In this document: positions 7,605 to 16,380 of the stretch, piece by piece
Layout: every line of letters begins with the position of its first letter
Numbering within the stretch: the stretch's first letter is position 1
Source: Streptomyces tirandamycinicus
GTDB taxonomy: Bacteria > Actinomycetota > Actinomycetes > Streptomycetales > Streptomycetaceae
Assembly (NCBI RefSeq): GCF_003097515.1
Contig: NZ_CP029188.1
Coordinates: 1,574,501-1,638,500, forward strand
Direction: 5' to 3'
Length of the DNA stretch: 64,000 bases
The notes under the pieces: generated by a model
Databases searched by the model: none
What the model was told of the DNA's origin: nothing
The model's input: the letters and a program-made list of their open reading frames with translations, nothing else
Position numbers and translations under genes: made by a program

Positions 7605-10600
7605 TCAGACGGCCAGCGGTTCCAGGTCGCGGTGGGTTCTGCGCTCGTCCCTGGCGATCCGGGTCAGCGCGTGCTCCTCCCCCAGCAGCCGCGCCAGTTC
7701 CTCCGCCGTCTCCGCCCGCAGCGCCGCGGCCTCGTCCTTGCGGCCCAGCGCGCCGAGGGTGACGGCGGTGTTGGAGGAGACGGCGAGGACCTCGGGGTGG
7801 TGGACGCCCAGCACCTCGCGCAGCCTCGTCACCGCCCGCCGCTCGGTCTCCAGCGCCGACTCCAGCTCGCCCAGGTCGGCCCGGGCGTTGGCGAGGTTGA
7901 CGGTGCAGAACAGGGTGTGCGGGTGGGCCGTGCCGAGGACGTCGGTCATCCGGCGGACGGCGGCCACCAGGAGCTGCTCCGAGGCTTCGGGATCGCCGCA
8001 GCCCCACTGGTAGATCCCGAGGTTGTTGATCGCGGCGAGGGTGTAGGGGTGCTTCGCGCCCGGCACCTTCGTGTACTGGTCGACGACCTCCTGGGCCAGG
8101 TCCCGGGCCGCCACCGGTTCCCCCGCCGCGAACAGGTCGGCCGCCAGGTTCAGATCGCAGGCGAGGGAGTCCGGGTTGGCCGAGGTGTACTTGGCGCGGT
8201 AGCGGTTGCGGGTGGCCGTCGTCAGCCGGCGGGCGTCCTCCAGCCGGCCGGCCCGCCGCAGCGACACCGCGAGGCTCTTGCCCGCCGCCAGGGTGCCGGG
8301 GAAGGCGCGGCCGAGGGTCCGCTTGTAGCTCTCGTAGGTGCGGCTGAGCAGACTGACGGAGTCCTCGTACCGGCCGACCTCGCGCAGGTCGCGGGCGAGC
8401 GAGGTGGCGGAGGAGAGCGTGTACGGATGCTCGGGGCCGAGGACCTCGGTACGGCGGTCGAAGACGTCCTGGTCGATCTCGCGGGCCCGCGCGTACTGGC
8501 CGACCATGCGCAGGTTCAGCGCCAGGTTGTTGGCGGCGGCCAGGGTGCGCGGGTGGGACTCGTGGAAGATCTGGCTGAACCCCTCGTGCGCCTCGGTGGC
8601 CAGTTCCATGGCCTTGCCGTACTGGCCGAGGGTGCCCAGGTCCATCGCCAGCCCGCTGGTGGTCATGTACGTGTGCGGGTGCGACGGGCCGAGCACGGCG
8701 CGCTGGCGCTCCAGGGTGACCTCGTCCAGTTCCCTGGCCTCCACGTAGCGGCCCTGCGAGCGGAAGATGTTGGAGAGGTGGAAACGCAGGTAGAGGTACT
8801 GCAGGTCGTCGTTGCCGAGCATCTCCCGCCAGGCTTCGCGCAGATCGTCGCCGAGGGCCCCGGCGGCCTGCCAGTCACCGCGCTTCCAGAGGTAGCGGAC
8901 CCGGTCGATGAGCAGCCGGCGGGTCTCGGGCTCCTTGCAGTACCGGGCCTCGGAGGGGCCGAGATGCGGCCAGATGGTGGCGAACCGCGGCCAGGTCTCG
9001 GGGTTGTCGATCGGTTCGTCGTCGTCGGGCCGGGCGCCGGCGAGGATGCGGTGGACGGCGTGCCGGGCGTCCCGCTGCTCCTCGTCGCTGAGCTGGGCCC
9101 GGATGACGGCCTGCACCAGCCGGTGCACCTGGATGGAGTTGGAGACCTGGTCGACCTTGGCGAGGGCGAACCGGCCGATCTCGCGGATGACGCGGCCGAG
9201 TACGAGCTTCTCCTGGAGGGAGGGGTCGTACGGCTTGAGCGCGTCGATCATCTCCTTGCTGTAGAGGAGGTTCGCCGAGATCGGCTCGGGGGCGAAGAAG
9301 GCGCAGAGCTGCAGCAGCCGCACCGCGGCCGGTGAGCGCTCCTTGAGGCGCTCGATGGAGACGTTCCAGGTCGCGGCCACCGGCTCCGGGTAGCCGGCGG
9401 GCTGGTTGAGCGCGAGGACGCGGGGCGCCTGCTGGGCGAGCTGCTCCAGATAGGCGGCGACGGGCGTGGCGGTCTCGGCGATCCACGCCGCGGCCTGCTC
9501 GACGGCGAGCGGCAGGTCGCCGACGGCGGCGGCGACCTGGTCGGCGTCCTCCAGGGTGAGTCCGGGCGCGCGGCGCTGGAGGTGCTCGACGGACTCCTCG
9601 CGGAGGAAGACGTCGACGGGCAGGGCGTCGCCGTACTGGGACCAGGTCTGGTTCCTGGAGGTGACGAGGATGTGGCCACCGCTGGGGAAGAACCGCTTGA
9701 GCTGCTCGGGGTCGTCGGCGTTGTCGAAGACCAGCAGCCAGCGGGAGGTCGGCACGCCCCGCCTGAGCAGGTCGACCGCCTCCTGCGAGGCGGCGGCCAT
9801 GTCCTCGCCGCCCTGGGCGCCGAGCCGGGTGGCGAGTTCGGCGAGTCCGGCGACGACGTCGTCGGTCTGCTCGGAGGAGATCCACCACACCAGGTCGTAG
9901 TCGGCCATGAAGCGGTGCACGTACTCCAGCGCGACCTGGGTCTTGCCCACGCCGCCGAGGCCGTACAGCGTCTGGGGCTGCGGCAGCACGACGGCCATGC
10001 CGCCGCCGAGCTGGTCCCGCATCCGCTCCAGGACGACGGACCGGCCGGTGAAGCCGGGGTTGCGGGCGGGAGCGTTCCAGATCTTGGGGACGGTGCCGGG
10101 GAACCGCGGGCCGGGCGCGACCCCGTCGGTGAGCTGGACCGGACGGTCGAGGGCGCGCAGCAGCGCGCTGGTGGCGTGCACCTCGTCGAGGCGGAAGAGG
10201 TCGACGGGGTTGCGGTCGATGTAGGGGGTGGTGAGGCGTACGTCGCCGACCCGCAGCGGCAGCAGATGGCGGCCGCGGCCGCCGCCCGGGTCCTCGGCCG
10301 CGGCCCGTTCCCACACCTGCACGGCGCGGGCGGACTTGAGGTAGGCGCTGGAGAGCAGGACGACCGTCCGGGCGGTGTTCTCGGGTGCGGGGAGGGCGGT
10401 GCCGTCCCCGGTCGGTTCCGCCGAGACGTCGCGCGGCACGACCCGGAAGCCGGCGCGGGTGAGGACGGACTCGATCCAGTCGGCCCACATGCGGTTCTCG
10501 GCGACGTAGCTGAGGAACAGGTCGGCGGGCAGCGCGGGCCGGCGGCGGGTGAAGGCGTCCCTGATCCGCAGTCTGGTCTCCTCGGCGACGGTGGGCATGG

Positions 10601-11537
10601 CGGTGATCTCGCCCTCGGTGATGACGGCGGTGAGCCGTTCGAAGGCGGAGAGCAGGGAGTTGGTGAGTCCGGCCTCGTCGCCGAAGGTCGCCAGGGTCTC
10701 CTCGTAGGCGTAGTAGGGGCGGTACGGGATCTCCACCGCGCCCCAGTAGGCGGTGAGTTCCTCACCGGAGAGGCCGTTGGGGAACCGGTCGAACTTCAGC
10801 CGGGCGAGGGCGCGGCCGGCGTCGGCCTTCTCCTTCTCGCCCTCGTCGATGCGCATGGGGACGGGCAGGACGCGGATGCCGCGGCCGCCGTAGCGCTCGT
10901 CGATCTGGCGGGCGACGGCGGCGGCGCCGTCGATGGACTGGTCGCTGAGGGTGAAGCAGTCGACGAGGACGTCCGGGAGGTGGACGGTGCAGATGTCCGC
11001 GATGTCGCTGAGCCCGGTGCGGCTGTCGATGAGGACGTAGTCGTAGTTGGCCTTCATGTCGTCGCGCAGTGCGTCGAAGAAGTGCCCGCCGCCGAGCCGG
11101 TCGTAGAAGTTGTCCCAGTCGAAGGTGGAGACGGTCGCCGAGTACTCGCGGTTCTGCCGGCCCGCGGAGACGAAGTCGAGGGTGCCGCCCTCGGGGAACT
11201 CCCAGCCGAGGTTCTCGGGGGTGAGGGAGACGGCGTGCGGCTGGATGCGCGCGTAGTCCCGGTGCCAGTCGTCGGGACGCTGCGCGGGGCTCGTCGCGGC
11301 CCACGCGTACTCGGTGATCAGGTCGATGACACCGGTGGTGGCGCCGAGCGTGGACGGGTCGAGGAAGGGGTGGAAGAAGCGGTGCAGGCCGGGTGCTTCC
11401 AGGTCCCAGTCGACGGCGAGGACCCGCTTGCCGTTGGCGGCGAGTATCCAGGCGGTGTTGGCCATGGCCATCGTCCGCCCGGTTCCTCCTTTGTACGAGT
11501 AGAACGTGACGATGCGTCCGTCACGACTGGCTGTCAT
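7605..11537 (-). CDS. fxsT: FxsT: ParA-like ATPase / TIR-like / NB-ARC / TPR protein of the Fxs system
   Basis: Large multidomain signalling ATPase of the FxSxx-COOH system, 1310 aa. Order: ParA/MinD-like ATPase with deviant Walker A (YSYKGGTGRT, residues 14-23) and VLIDSRTGLSD near 170-180; TIR-like domain from about 335 (DLFLSYVAENRMWADW) to 470; NB-ARC NTPase with P-loop YGLGGVGKTQVAL at about 520 and Walker B WLLVFDNADD; a winged-helix-like linker; then many tetratricopeptide repeats from about 880 to the end, with AxxLG/HPxTL periodicity. ATG 11537 with GGAGG six bases upstream overlaps the end of fxsC by 17 bp, so translation is coupled. Last gene of the operon. The architecture recalls STAND-type sensors; its activity and target are unknown. 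Confidence 0.92.
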   Translation of the reverse strand: MTASRDGRIVTFYSYKGGTGRTMAMANTAWILAANGKRVLAVDWDLEAPGLHRFFHPFLDPSTLGATTGVIDLITEYAWAATSPAQRPDDWHRDYARIQPHAVSLTPENLGWEFPEGGTLDFVSAGRQNREYSATVSTFDWDNFYDRLGGGHFFDALRDDMKANYDYVLIDSRTGLSDIADICTVHLPDVLVDCFTLSDQSIDGAAAVARQIDERYGGRGIRVLPVPMRIDEGEKEKADAGRALARLKFDRFPNGLSGEELTAYWGAVEIPYRPYYAYEETLATFGDEAGLTNSLLSAFERLTAVITEGEITAMPTVAEETRLRIRDAFTRRRPALPADLFLSYVAENRMWADWIESVLTRAGFRVVPRDVSAEPTGDGTALPAPENTARTVVLLSSAYLKSARAVQVWERAAAEDPGGGRGRHLLPLRVGDVRLTTPYIDRNPVDLFRLDEVHATSALLRALDRPVQLTDGVAPGPRFPGTVPKIWNAPARNPGFTGRSVVLERMRDQLGGGMAVVLPQPQTLYGLGGVGKTQVALEYVHRFMADYDLVWWISSEQTDDVVAGLAELATRLGAQGGEDMAAASQEAVDLLRRGVPTSRWLLVFDNADDPEQLKRFFPSGGHILVTSRNQTWSQYGDALPVDVFLREESVEHLQRRAPGLTLEDADQVAAAVGDLPLAVEQAAAWIAETATPVAAYLEQLAQQAPRVLALNQPAGYPEPVAATWNVSIERLKERSPAAVRLLQLCAFFAPEPISANLLYSKEMIDALKPYDPSLQEKLVLGRVIREIGRFALAKVDQVSNSIQVHRLVQAVIRAQLSDEEQRDARHAVHRILAGARPDDDEPIDNPETWPRFATIWPHLGPSEARYCKEPETRRLLIDRVRYLWKRGDWQAAGALGDDLREAWREMLGNDDLQYLYLRFHLSNIFRSQGRYVEARELDEVTLERQRAVLGPSHPHTYMTTSGLAMDLGTLGQYGKAMELATEAHEGFSQIFHESHPRTLAAANNLALNLRMVGQYARAREIDQDVFDRRTEVLGPEHPYTLSSATSLARDLREVGRYEDSVSLLSRTYESYKRTLGRAFPGTLAAGKSLAVSLRRAGRLEDARRLTTATRNRYRAKYTSANPDSLACDLNLAADLFAAGEPVAARDLAQEVVDQYTKVPGAKHPYTLAAINNLGIYQWGCGDPEASEQLLVAAVRRMTDVLGTAHPHTLFCTVNLANARADLGELESALETERRAVTRLREVLGVHHPEVLAVSSNTAVTLGALGRKDEAAALRAETAEELARLLGEEHALTRIARDERRTHRDLEPLAV

Positions 11538-12873
11538 CCGAGTCCTCCGCATCCGGCGCATGGTCGAGCGTGTCGGGGATGTAGTGCGTGGTGGCGTACT
11601 CGGCCGCCATGGGGCCGCGCAGCCTCGGACGTTCGGTGTGGCTGCCGCCGGCGGGCGGATAGACCTGGGCGTGGCGCAGGTACTGCTGGGCGGCCGCCTC
11701 CACGACCTGGGGCAGGATCTGGCCGAACGCCTCCATGCTCGGTACGCCGCGGGCGGCGGCGCGGCAGGCGGCGCGGCCCTGGCCGAGCTTGGTCGGCAGG
11801 GTCTGTGCGAGTTTGGCGCTGAGGGTGCCCTCGGCGCCGCGGCTCTGGGGGTCGTCGCGGCTGAAGGGGACGACGACGCTGACCCAGGGCCGGTTCTCGG
11901 CGTCGAAGGCGGCGAGCTGCTCGCGTCGGTCGTCGTCCTCCAGGGCCCAGCGGTCGACGATCAGCAGCTCCGGTCTGGTGGGGGCCTGTTTGCTGTCGAG
12001 CGGCGTGCTGTCGTGGTCGAACGAGGCGATGGTGGCCTGGTAGTTGAGGGTCCGCACCAGATCGCGGGCGACGTAGGCGAGCGGCCGGTGCACCTCGGGG
12101 TAGTAGGGGTTCCAGTCCTGCGGCATGTCGCCGTAGTACTGCGGGTCCCGTCCCGGGGGCAGGTCGTGCAGGGTCGGGGCGGCCACGGTCAGCTGGATGG
12201 GGCGGGGGCCGGTGCGGCGCGGGCCGGCGGCGTCCGGGGGCCCGAAGGCGCTCGGGGCCTGCCGGTAGTCGAGCGGTCTGCCGGGCCCGACGGCGGTGGT
12301 GTCCGCGACGCTGACGATGCGCTTGGCGAGTTCGTAGACCGCCCGCTCGTACTCCTCGGCGAATATCCGCAGTTTGATCAGCCCGTAGAGCCCGTCGGTG
12401 ACGTAGCGGTCGCCGAAGGCCCGGTGGTTGAACTGCAACCGCTCGGCGGGACCGGGTAGTTGCTCGGCCGGCACCGGCACCCACAGCGCGGGCACGATGG
12501 CCTCGGCGGGCCGGTTGCTCTTGGCCTGGTGGAAGATCTCCCGCTGGGCGAAGGCGTACCACTCCTTGCCGCACATCTCGCTGGCGAAATAGCGGGGGGA
12601 GAAGAGCGGGACGAAGACCCGGCAGGTGGCGAGGACTTCGGCGAGCCGCTCGGACCACCCCTCGCCGGAGCGTATCTCCCGGTCCATGAATCCCGCCTGC
12701 GCCCCGGCGGGGAGATCGGTCATGGCCATCACATGGCCGCACAGGTCCCGGAAGAGCCGCTCCACCCACATGTCGGGATCCGGCACACCCGCTCCGTACC
12801 TCGGTGTGTGCGCATAGCTCAAGAAGAAGTACGGCCTATGGTCCGCCGCCCGCTGCTGCGATGACGCCTGCAC
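11521..12873 (-). CDS. fxsC: FxsC: TIR-like protein of the Fxs system
   Basis: TIR-like protein that accompanies FxsA/FxsB in actinobacteria. The N-terminal domain begins YFFLSYAHTPRYG, the TIR strand-A signature, followed by VFVPLFSPRYFASEMCGKEW (TIR strand D and helix). A second, less conserved part follows from about residue 220. TIR domains can act as adaptors or NAD-cleaving enzymes; I cannot tell which applies. The start is uncertain: I use GTG 12873 (450 aa; purine-rich GGGGGG three bases before it) because the conserved part starts shortly after, but ATG 12936 would give 471 aa. The gene follows the AAC(3)-like gene and overlaps fxsT by 17 bp. Confidence 0.88.
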   Translation of the reverse strand: MQASSQQRAADHRPYFFLSYAHTPRYGAGVPDPDMWVERLFRDLCGHVMAMTDLPAGAQAGFMDREIRSGEGWSERLAEVLATCRVFVPLFSPRYFASEMCGKEWYAFAQREIFHQAKSNRPAEAIVPALWVPVPAEQLPGPAERLQFNHRAFGDRYVTDGLYGLIKLRIFAEEYERAVYELAKRIVSVADTTAVGPGRPLDYRQAPSAFGPPDAAGPRRTGPRPIQLTVAAPTLHDLPPGRDPQYYGDMPQDWNPYYPEVHRPLAYVARDLVRTLNYQATIASFDHDSTPLDSKQAPTRPELLIVDRWALEDDDRREQLAAFDAENRPWVSVVVPFSRDDPQSRGAEGTLSAKLAQTLPTKLGQGRAACRAAARGVPSMEAFGQILPQVVEAAAQQYLRHAQVYPPAGGSHTERPRLRGPMAAEYATTHYIPDTLDHAPDAEDSDDSQS

Positions 12874-12978
12874 ACGCCCCCCGTCCCGTATGAACACCCG
12901 CACTCGGTGACGACGAGGTGCGAGCGGTCCAATCATTCCGGAGCAGACGTTGCTCCATCCCCTGGTCCTTCGGTCAAA

Positions 12979-13755
12979 TCAACGCCGCTTTTCGGACATC
13001 CACGTCACTGCATGGTCCACCGCATCGGTGATCGAGAACAAGGTCGCCGTCGTCCCGCCCAGTTGTGTCCGCCGTTCGGCATTCCAGGAGAAGGCGGCTC
13101 CGATGGCCTCGAAATCGCGGTCGTCGAGTTCCACGTCCAGGTATTCCGTCCATGTGGGTCCGTGCGCCCCGCGCACCACACAGGCGTACCGGCGCAGCGG
13201 CGCGCCGATTCGGTACTCCGCCAGGTGGAAGGCGGTGCAGACGGAGAAACCCACATTGATCATCAATACCCGCGCCCCGGCCCGGTAGAGCGCCCCGAGG
13301 GGGGATTCCTCGCCGAGGTGGCAGGTGAGCGGATGCCGGGAGAGGAGTTCCGCCGCCCGCCGGCCGAGCGCGGCGAACGACGTCTGGGGATGGGCGCTGC
13401 GCACCGCGCCCGGGGCGGTCCGCACGCACTCGGCCAACCGGCCCATCCCGGTGCTCGGTGTGGTGGCCGGGTCGAAGGCGGGCATGGTGGCCCGAAAGGC
13501 CGCCGCCTGAGTGGGTGTCATCCCCGCCACGCGCCGCAGATGGGCGGAGGACGTGTCGGAGTTCCCGGCGGTGAAGGCGGGGACCACGAGCGTGCCCTCC
13601 TCGCCGACCGCCCTCAGCAGCGCGTCGCGGAGCCCGGCGGCGCGGATGCCGGTGCCGCCGAGGCCCGCGTGGACGAGGACCGTCTCCCCGGTCCGCAGAC
13701 CCAGTTCCGTCAGCTGCCGCGTGAGCCCGTCGCGCTCAGCGAGCGTGCCGGTCAC
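12979..13755 (-). CDS. AAC(3)-family N-acetyltransferase-like protein in the Fxs operon
   Basis: 258-aa protein of the aminoglycoside 3-N-acetyltransferase fold. Family landmarks: ETVLVHAGLGGTGI near residue 24, EEGTLVVPAFT, an SAHPQTSFAALG segment, and INVGFSVCTAFHLAEY, the position of the acetyl-CoA/catalytic His region. AAC(3) enzymes transfer acetyl from CoA to an amino group. Located inside an RiPP operon, it more likely modifies the peptide or a precursor than confers drug resistance (inference). GTG 13755 overlaps the fxsB end by 20 bp and has GGGAAGAGG six bases upstream. Confidence 0.85.
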   Translation of the reverse strand: MTGTLAERDGLTRQLTELGLRTGETVLVHAGLGGTGIRAAGLRDALLRAVGEEGTLVVPAFTAGNSDTSSAHLRRVAGMTPTQAAAFRATMPAFDPATTPSTGMGRLAECVRTAPGAVRSAHPQTSFAALGRRAAELLSRHPLTCHLGEESPLGALYRAGARVLMINVGFSVCTAFHLAEYRIGAPLRRYACVVRGAHGPTWTEYLDVELDDRDFEAIGAAFSWNAERRTQLGGTTATLFSITDAVDHAVTWMSEKRR

Positions 13756-15958
13756 GGTCCGCCTCTTCCCAGAGCAGCGCCAGCAGCGCCTTCCCGCCGG
13801 CGGTGAGTTCCGCGGCGCGGCCCAGGGTGTCCAGGGCCCTCAGGGCGGCTTCCGCCCCGTCCGGGTCGAAGGCGCCGAGCCCGGTGCGTTCGTACGCCCC
13901 CGCCAGCAGCTCGGACACCGGGACCGGCGTCTCCCGCCACGGCGCCGGATGTGTCCACAGGCCGTCGTCGGCGTAGAGGTCGGTGACCTCCAGCAGGGCC
14001 CGCAGCCGCGCCCGGCGCCAACCGCGCAGCAGCAGCAGCGCCAACTCCCCGGAGCCGGCCCGCAGCGGGACGCCCAGGGCACCGAGCCCGTGCCGCCCGA
14101 CCGCGGGTCCCGGGCCGTGGACGGGGGTCAGCGTGGTGAGCGACGCGGCGGCCGCCGCGGCCTGTTCCGGTGCGCGGGCGCGCAGCAGTCCCCAGGCCCG
14201 GGCCAGCCGGTCGGTCCATTCCGCCGCTTCGCCGTGACCGAGCCGGGGCGGCACCGGGACGTCGAAGCAGTCCCGGTACGGGTCGAGGTCGTCGATGGCG
14301 AGGTCGGGCGCCCCGTCCCGGCCGAGCCTGCGGACGGGCCGCCAGCCGGCACCCGGTTCGTCGGGTCGCGGGATGTGCGTCTCGCCGTCGCCGGCCCGTA
14401 CCAGGAGTCCCTTCTCGACGGGCCGCACCTCGGCGGTGCCGCCCGGTTCCGCCCCGGTGAGCCGGAGTTCGCCGAGCGTGGGCAGCAGCAGCGTCCCGCC
14501 CTCGTACGGGACGGGGACCGCGAGGTCGAGGCCGCGGCGGACGACGGCGGCGGCGACCGAGGCGGCGAGCCTGGCGGCCGGGCGCAGTGCCGCGTCCGGC
14601 CCGCCCTCGTCCAGGGCGTCCAGGGCGCCGAGCAGCCAGCCGCGGGTGTAGGGGTGGGTCAGTACGCCGTCGAGCGCGCCGGGATGCCGGTCGACGTCGC
14701 CGGCCAGCTCCCAGGCGCGGGCCCATGCGTCGCCGCCGCGGCCGTCCAGCTCCCGGTGGAGGCCGGCGAGGAGCAGCCGCGTCAGCTCGTGCTGCTCGGT
14801 CCGCAGTTCCCCGTCGTCGGCGACCGCGGCGGGCACCGACCGGGCGGCGGTGCGGTGCTCGATTCCGCGGACGAGGGCCTCGAGGTCGGTGCAGTAGACG
14901 GACGGGTTGTCGAAGCCGGTGCCGGAGCGGTAGCGGTGGGTGTAGAGGCCGCCGCCGCAGGAGCGGACGACGGGGCAGTCCCGGCAGGTGCCGCCGACGC
15001 CGGCGAGGCCGAGCTGGCGGGCCCGGACGCCCGGGTGGGCGGCGACCTCGTCGAGGGTGTGGGTGAAGACGTCGAAGCCGGTGGCCGCCGCGCCCTCGTA
15101 GGCGGTCTTGAGCGAGTCGACCTGCTCCAGGGTGCCGTCGGTCTCGACGACGACGAGGTCGGTGGGGGTGAGGCCGAGCGATTCGGTGAGTCCGGGTCCC
15201 CCGGAGAGCGTGGACAGCACCGAGGCGAAGAGCCGCACCGGCACCCGGCGGCCCTGCCGGTCCCAGCGGTCGAAGACGGTCAGCAGCCAGTCGGCGTACG
15301 CGGTCGGGGAGCCGTCCGGCCTGGGCGGCGGCTCGTCCCATGTGGCGTGCGGCAGCAGGAAGTCGACGCGCGGGGGGTCGAGTTCCATCAGCGCGTCGTG
15401 GACGGCGACGGGGTCGTTGGCGACGTCGACGGTGCACAGCAGGCCGAGGTTCAGATGGCGCCAGCGGTCCGTGCCCAGCAGTGCGACGGCCTTCAGCACC
15501 TGCGGGTGGCTGCTGCGCCCGTCCGCGAAGCGCCGGTGGCGGTCGTTGGCGGCTTTGTCGCCGTCGAGGGAGATGCCGACCCTCACGCCGAACTCGTCGA
15601 AGAGTTCCAGATAGCGGGGGCTCAGCTGGAGGCCGTTGGTGTGGATGCGCAGGTCGAGGGCGGCGACACCGTCGAGGGCCCGGGTGAGTTCCTCACAGAC
15701 CCGGCGTAACCGGGCGGGGCCGGCGAGCAGCGGCTCCCCTCCGTGCAGGATCACTGACACGGAGGGCAGGGCATGTTTCTCGGCATGCTCGGCCAGTCGC
15801 AGAGCTGTCCAGGAGATCGCCTCGTCAGAGAGTGCTTTCGGGCGGGTGCGCCAGCTCTGATCAGCGTGTTCGTAGATGTAGCAGTGGTCGCAGGCGAGAT
15901 CGCATCTGCTGTGGACCTTCAGTACGATCTCGCGGAACGGGACCACGGGTCGGGTCAT
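13736..15958 (-). CDS. fxsB: FxsB: radical SAM/SPASM cyclophane-forming peptide maturase
   Basis: Maturase that, in characterised homologues, links the aromatic ring of Phe to the beta carbon of the residue two positions on in the Fxs precursor. 740 aa. The radical SAM cluster motif C-x3-C-x2-C is at C19, C23, C26 (SRCDLACDHCYIY). GGEPLL, an IHTNG strand and GISLDGDKAANDRHR follow. The SPASM auxiliary cluster region contains CRDCPVVRSCGGG and a later VYC near residues 340-375. From about 400 to the end is the domain that in relatives carries an HExxH motif; here the equivalent segment reads LLLLRGWRRARLRALLEV (positions about 13998-14050), so the putative metal site is lost. ATG 15958 lies 50 bp after fxsA. 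Coupled to the AAC(3)-like gene. Confidence 0.93.
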   Translation of the reverse strand: MTRPVVPFREIVLKVHSRCDLACDHCYIYEHADQSWRTRPKALSDEAISWTALRLAEHAEKHALPSVSVILHGGEPLLAGPARLRRVCEELTRALDGVAALDLRIHTNGLQLSPRYLELFDEFGVRVGISLDGDKAANDRHRRFADGRSSHPQVLKAVALLGTDRWRHLNLGLLCTVDVANDPVAVHDALMELDPPRVDFLLPHATWDEPPPRPDGSPTAYADWLLTVFDRWDRQGRRVPVRLFASVLSTLSGGPGLTESLGLTPTDLVVVETDGTLEQVDSLKTAYEGAAATGFDVFTHTLDEVAAHPGVRARQLGLAGVGGTCRDCPVVRSCGGGLYTHRYRSGTGFDNPSVYCTDLEALVRGIEHRTAARSVPAAVADDGELRTEQHELTRLLLAGLHRELDGRGGDAWARAWELAGDVDRHPGALDGVLTHPYTRGWLLGALDALDEGGPDAALRPAARLAASVAAAVVRRGLDLAVPVPYEGGTLLLPTLGELRLTGAEPGGTAEVRPVEKGLLVRAGDGETHIPRPDEPGAGWRPVRRLGRDGAPDLAIDDLDPYRDCFDVPVPPRLGHGEAAEWTDRLARAWGLLRARAPEQAAAAAASLTTLTPVHGPGPAVGRHGLGALGVPLRAGSGELALLLLRGWRRARLRALLEVTDLYADDGLWTHPAPWRETPVPVSELLAGAYERTGLGAFDPDGAEAALRALDTLGRAAELTAGGKALLALLWEEADRDRHAR

Positions 15959-16008
15959 TCCGCCAGTCTAGGGCAGCCTGCCCGCCGTACGGACGGTCCG
16001 GAACCGGA

Positions 16009-16173
16009 CTAGAGCGCGGAGTTGAACGTGGACATCCGTGCGGAACGGTCGGCACCGGCGGGGCGCACGCGATCCAGTTTCCTGGCCGCCTCGGCGTCTC
16101 GCACATCGATCTCGGCGAGGGGCACCCGGCCCTTTTTCACGGAAGCAAAGGTGACTGAGGTCTGGAGGGTCAC
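16009..16173 (-). CDS. fxsA: FxsA: FxSxx-COOH RiPP precursor peptide
   Basis: 54-residue precursor, easily missed because it is short and starts with GTG. The leader contains VPLAEIDVRDAEAARKLDRV, typical of this family; the core is the C-terminal MSTFNSAL with the terminal pattern F-x-S-x-x-COOH (Phe50, Asn51, Ser52, then Ala-Leu and TAG). FxsB is expected to join Phe50 to Ser52 in a three-residue cyclophane. GTG 16173 has AGGA at 16182-16185 (minus strand) with an eight-base spacer. First gene of the operon fxsA-fxsB-aac-fxsC-fxsT. No cysteine is present, so it is not a lanthipeptide or sactipeptide. Confidence 0.93.
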   Translation of the reverse strand: MTLQTSVTFASVKKGRVPLAEIDVRDAEAARKLDRVRPAGADRSARMSTFNSAL

Positions 16174-16243
16174 GGCGGCCGTCCTAGGTCAAATCGTGCT
16201 GACGGGGGGGAGCACCGGGCACCGTTGCAGTGTCGGCGGCACG

Positions 16244-16271
16244 ACTTTACTCTCATGACCACCCGCAGCAA
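16244..16271 (-). promoter_or_regulatory. Candidate promoter of the fxs operon
   Basis: On the minus strand TTGCTG (16271-16266) and TAAAGT (16249-16244) are separated by 16 bases, giving a 5' leader of about 65 bases before fxsA. Pattern match only. Confidence 0.3.
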
Positions 16272-16380
16272 CTCGGCACGGAGCGCTGGAACAAAAGCGT
16301 GGCGCGAGTATGCCCCACTCCGAACGGAACAAGCCATTCCATCGAACGAGTGAAGCCACCATCCGCAGAGGGGGGTACGG

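Noticed and set aside
9582..11822. A 746-codon plus-strand frame opposite fxsT
   Set aside because: Antisense artefact of high GC content; the minus strand has ParA, TIR and NB-ARC motifs.
13511..15709. A 732-codon plus-strand frame opposite fxsB
   Set aside because: Antisense artefact; the radical SAM and SPASM cysteines are on the minus strand.
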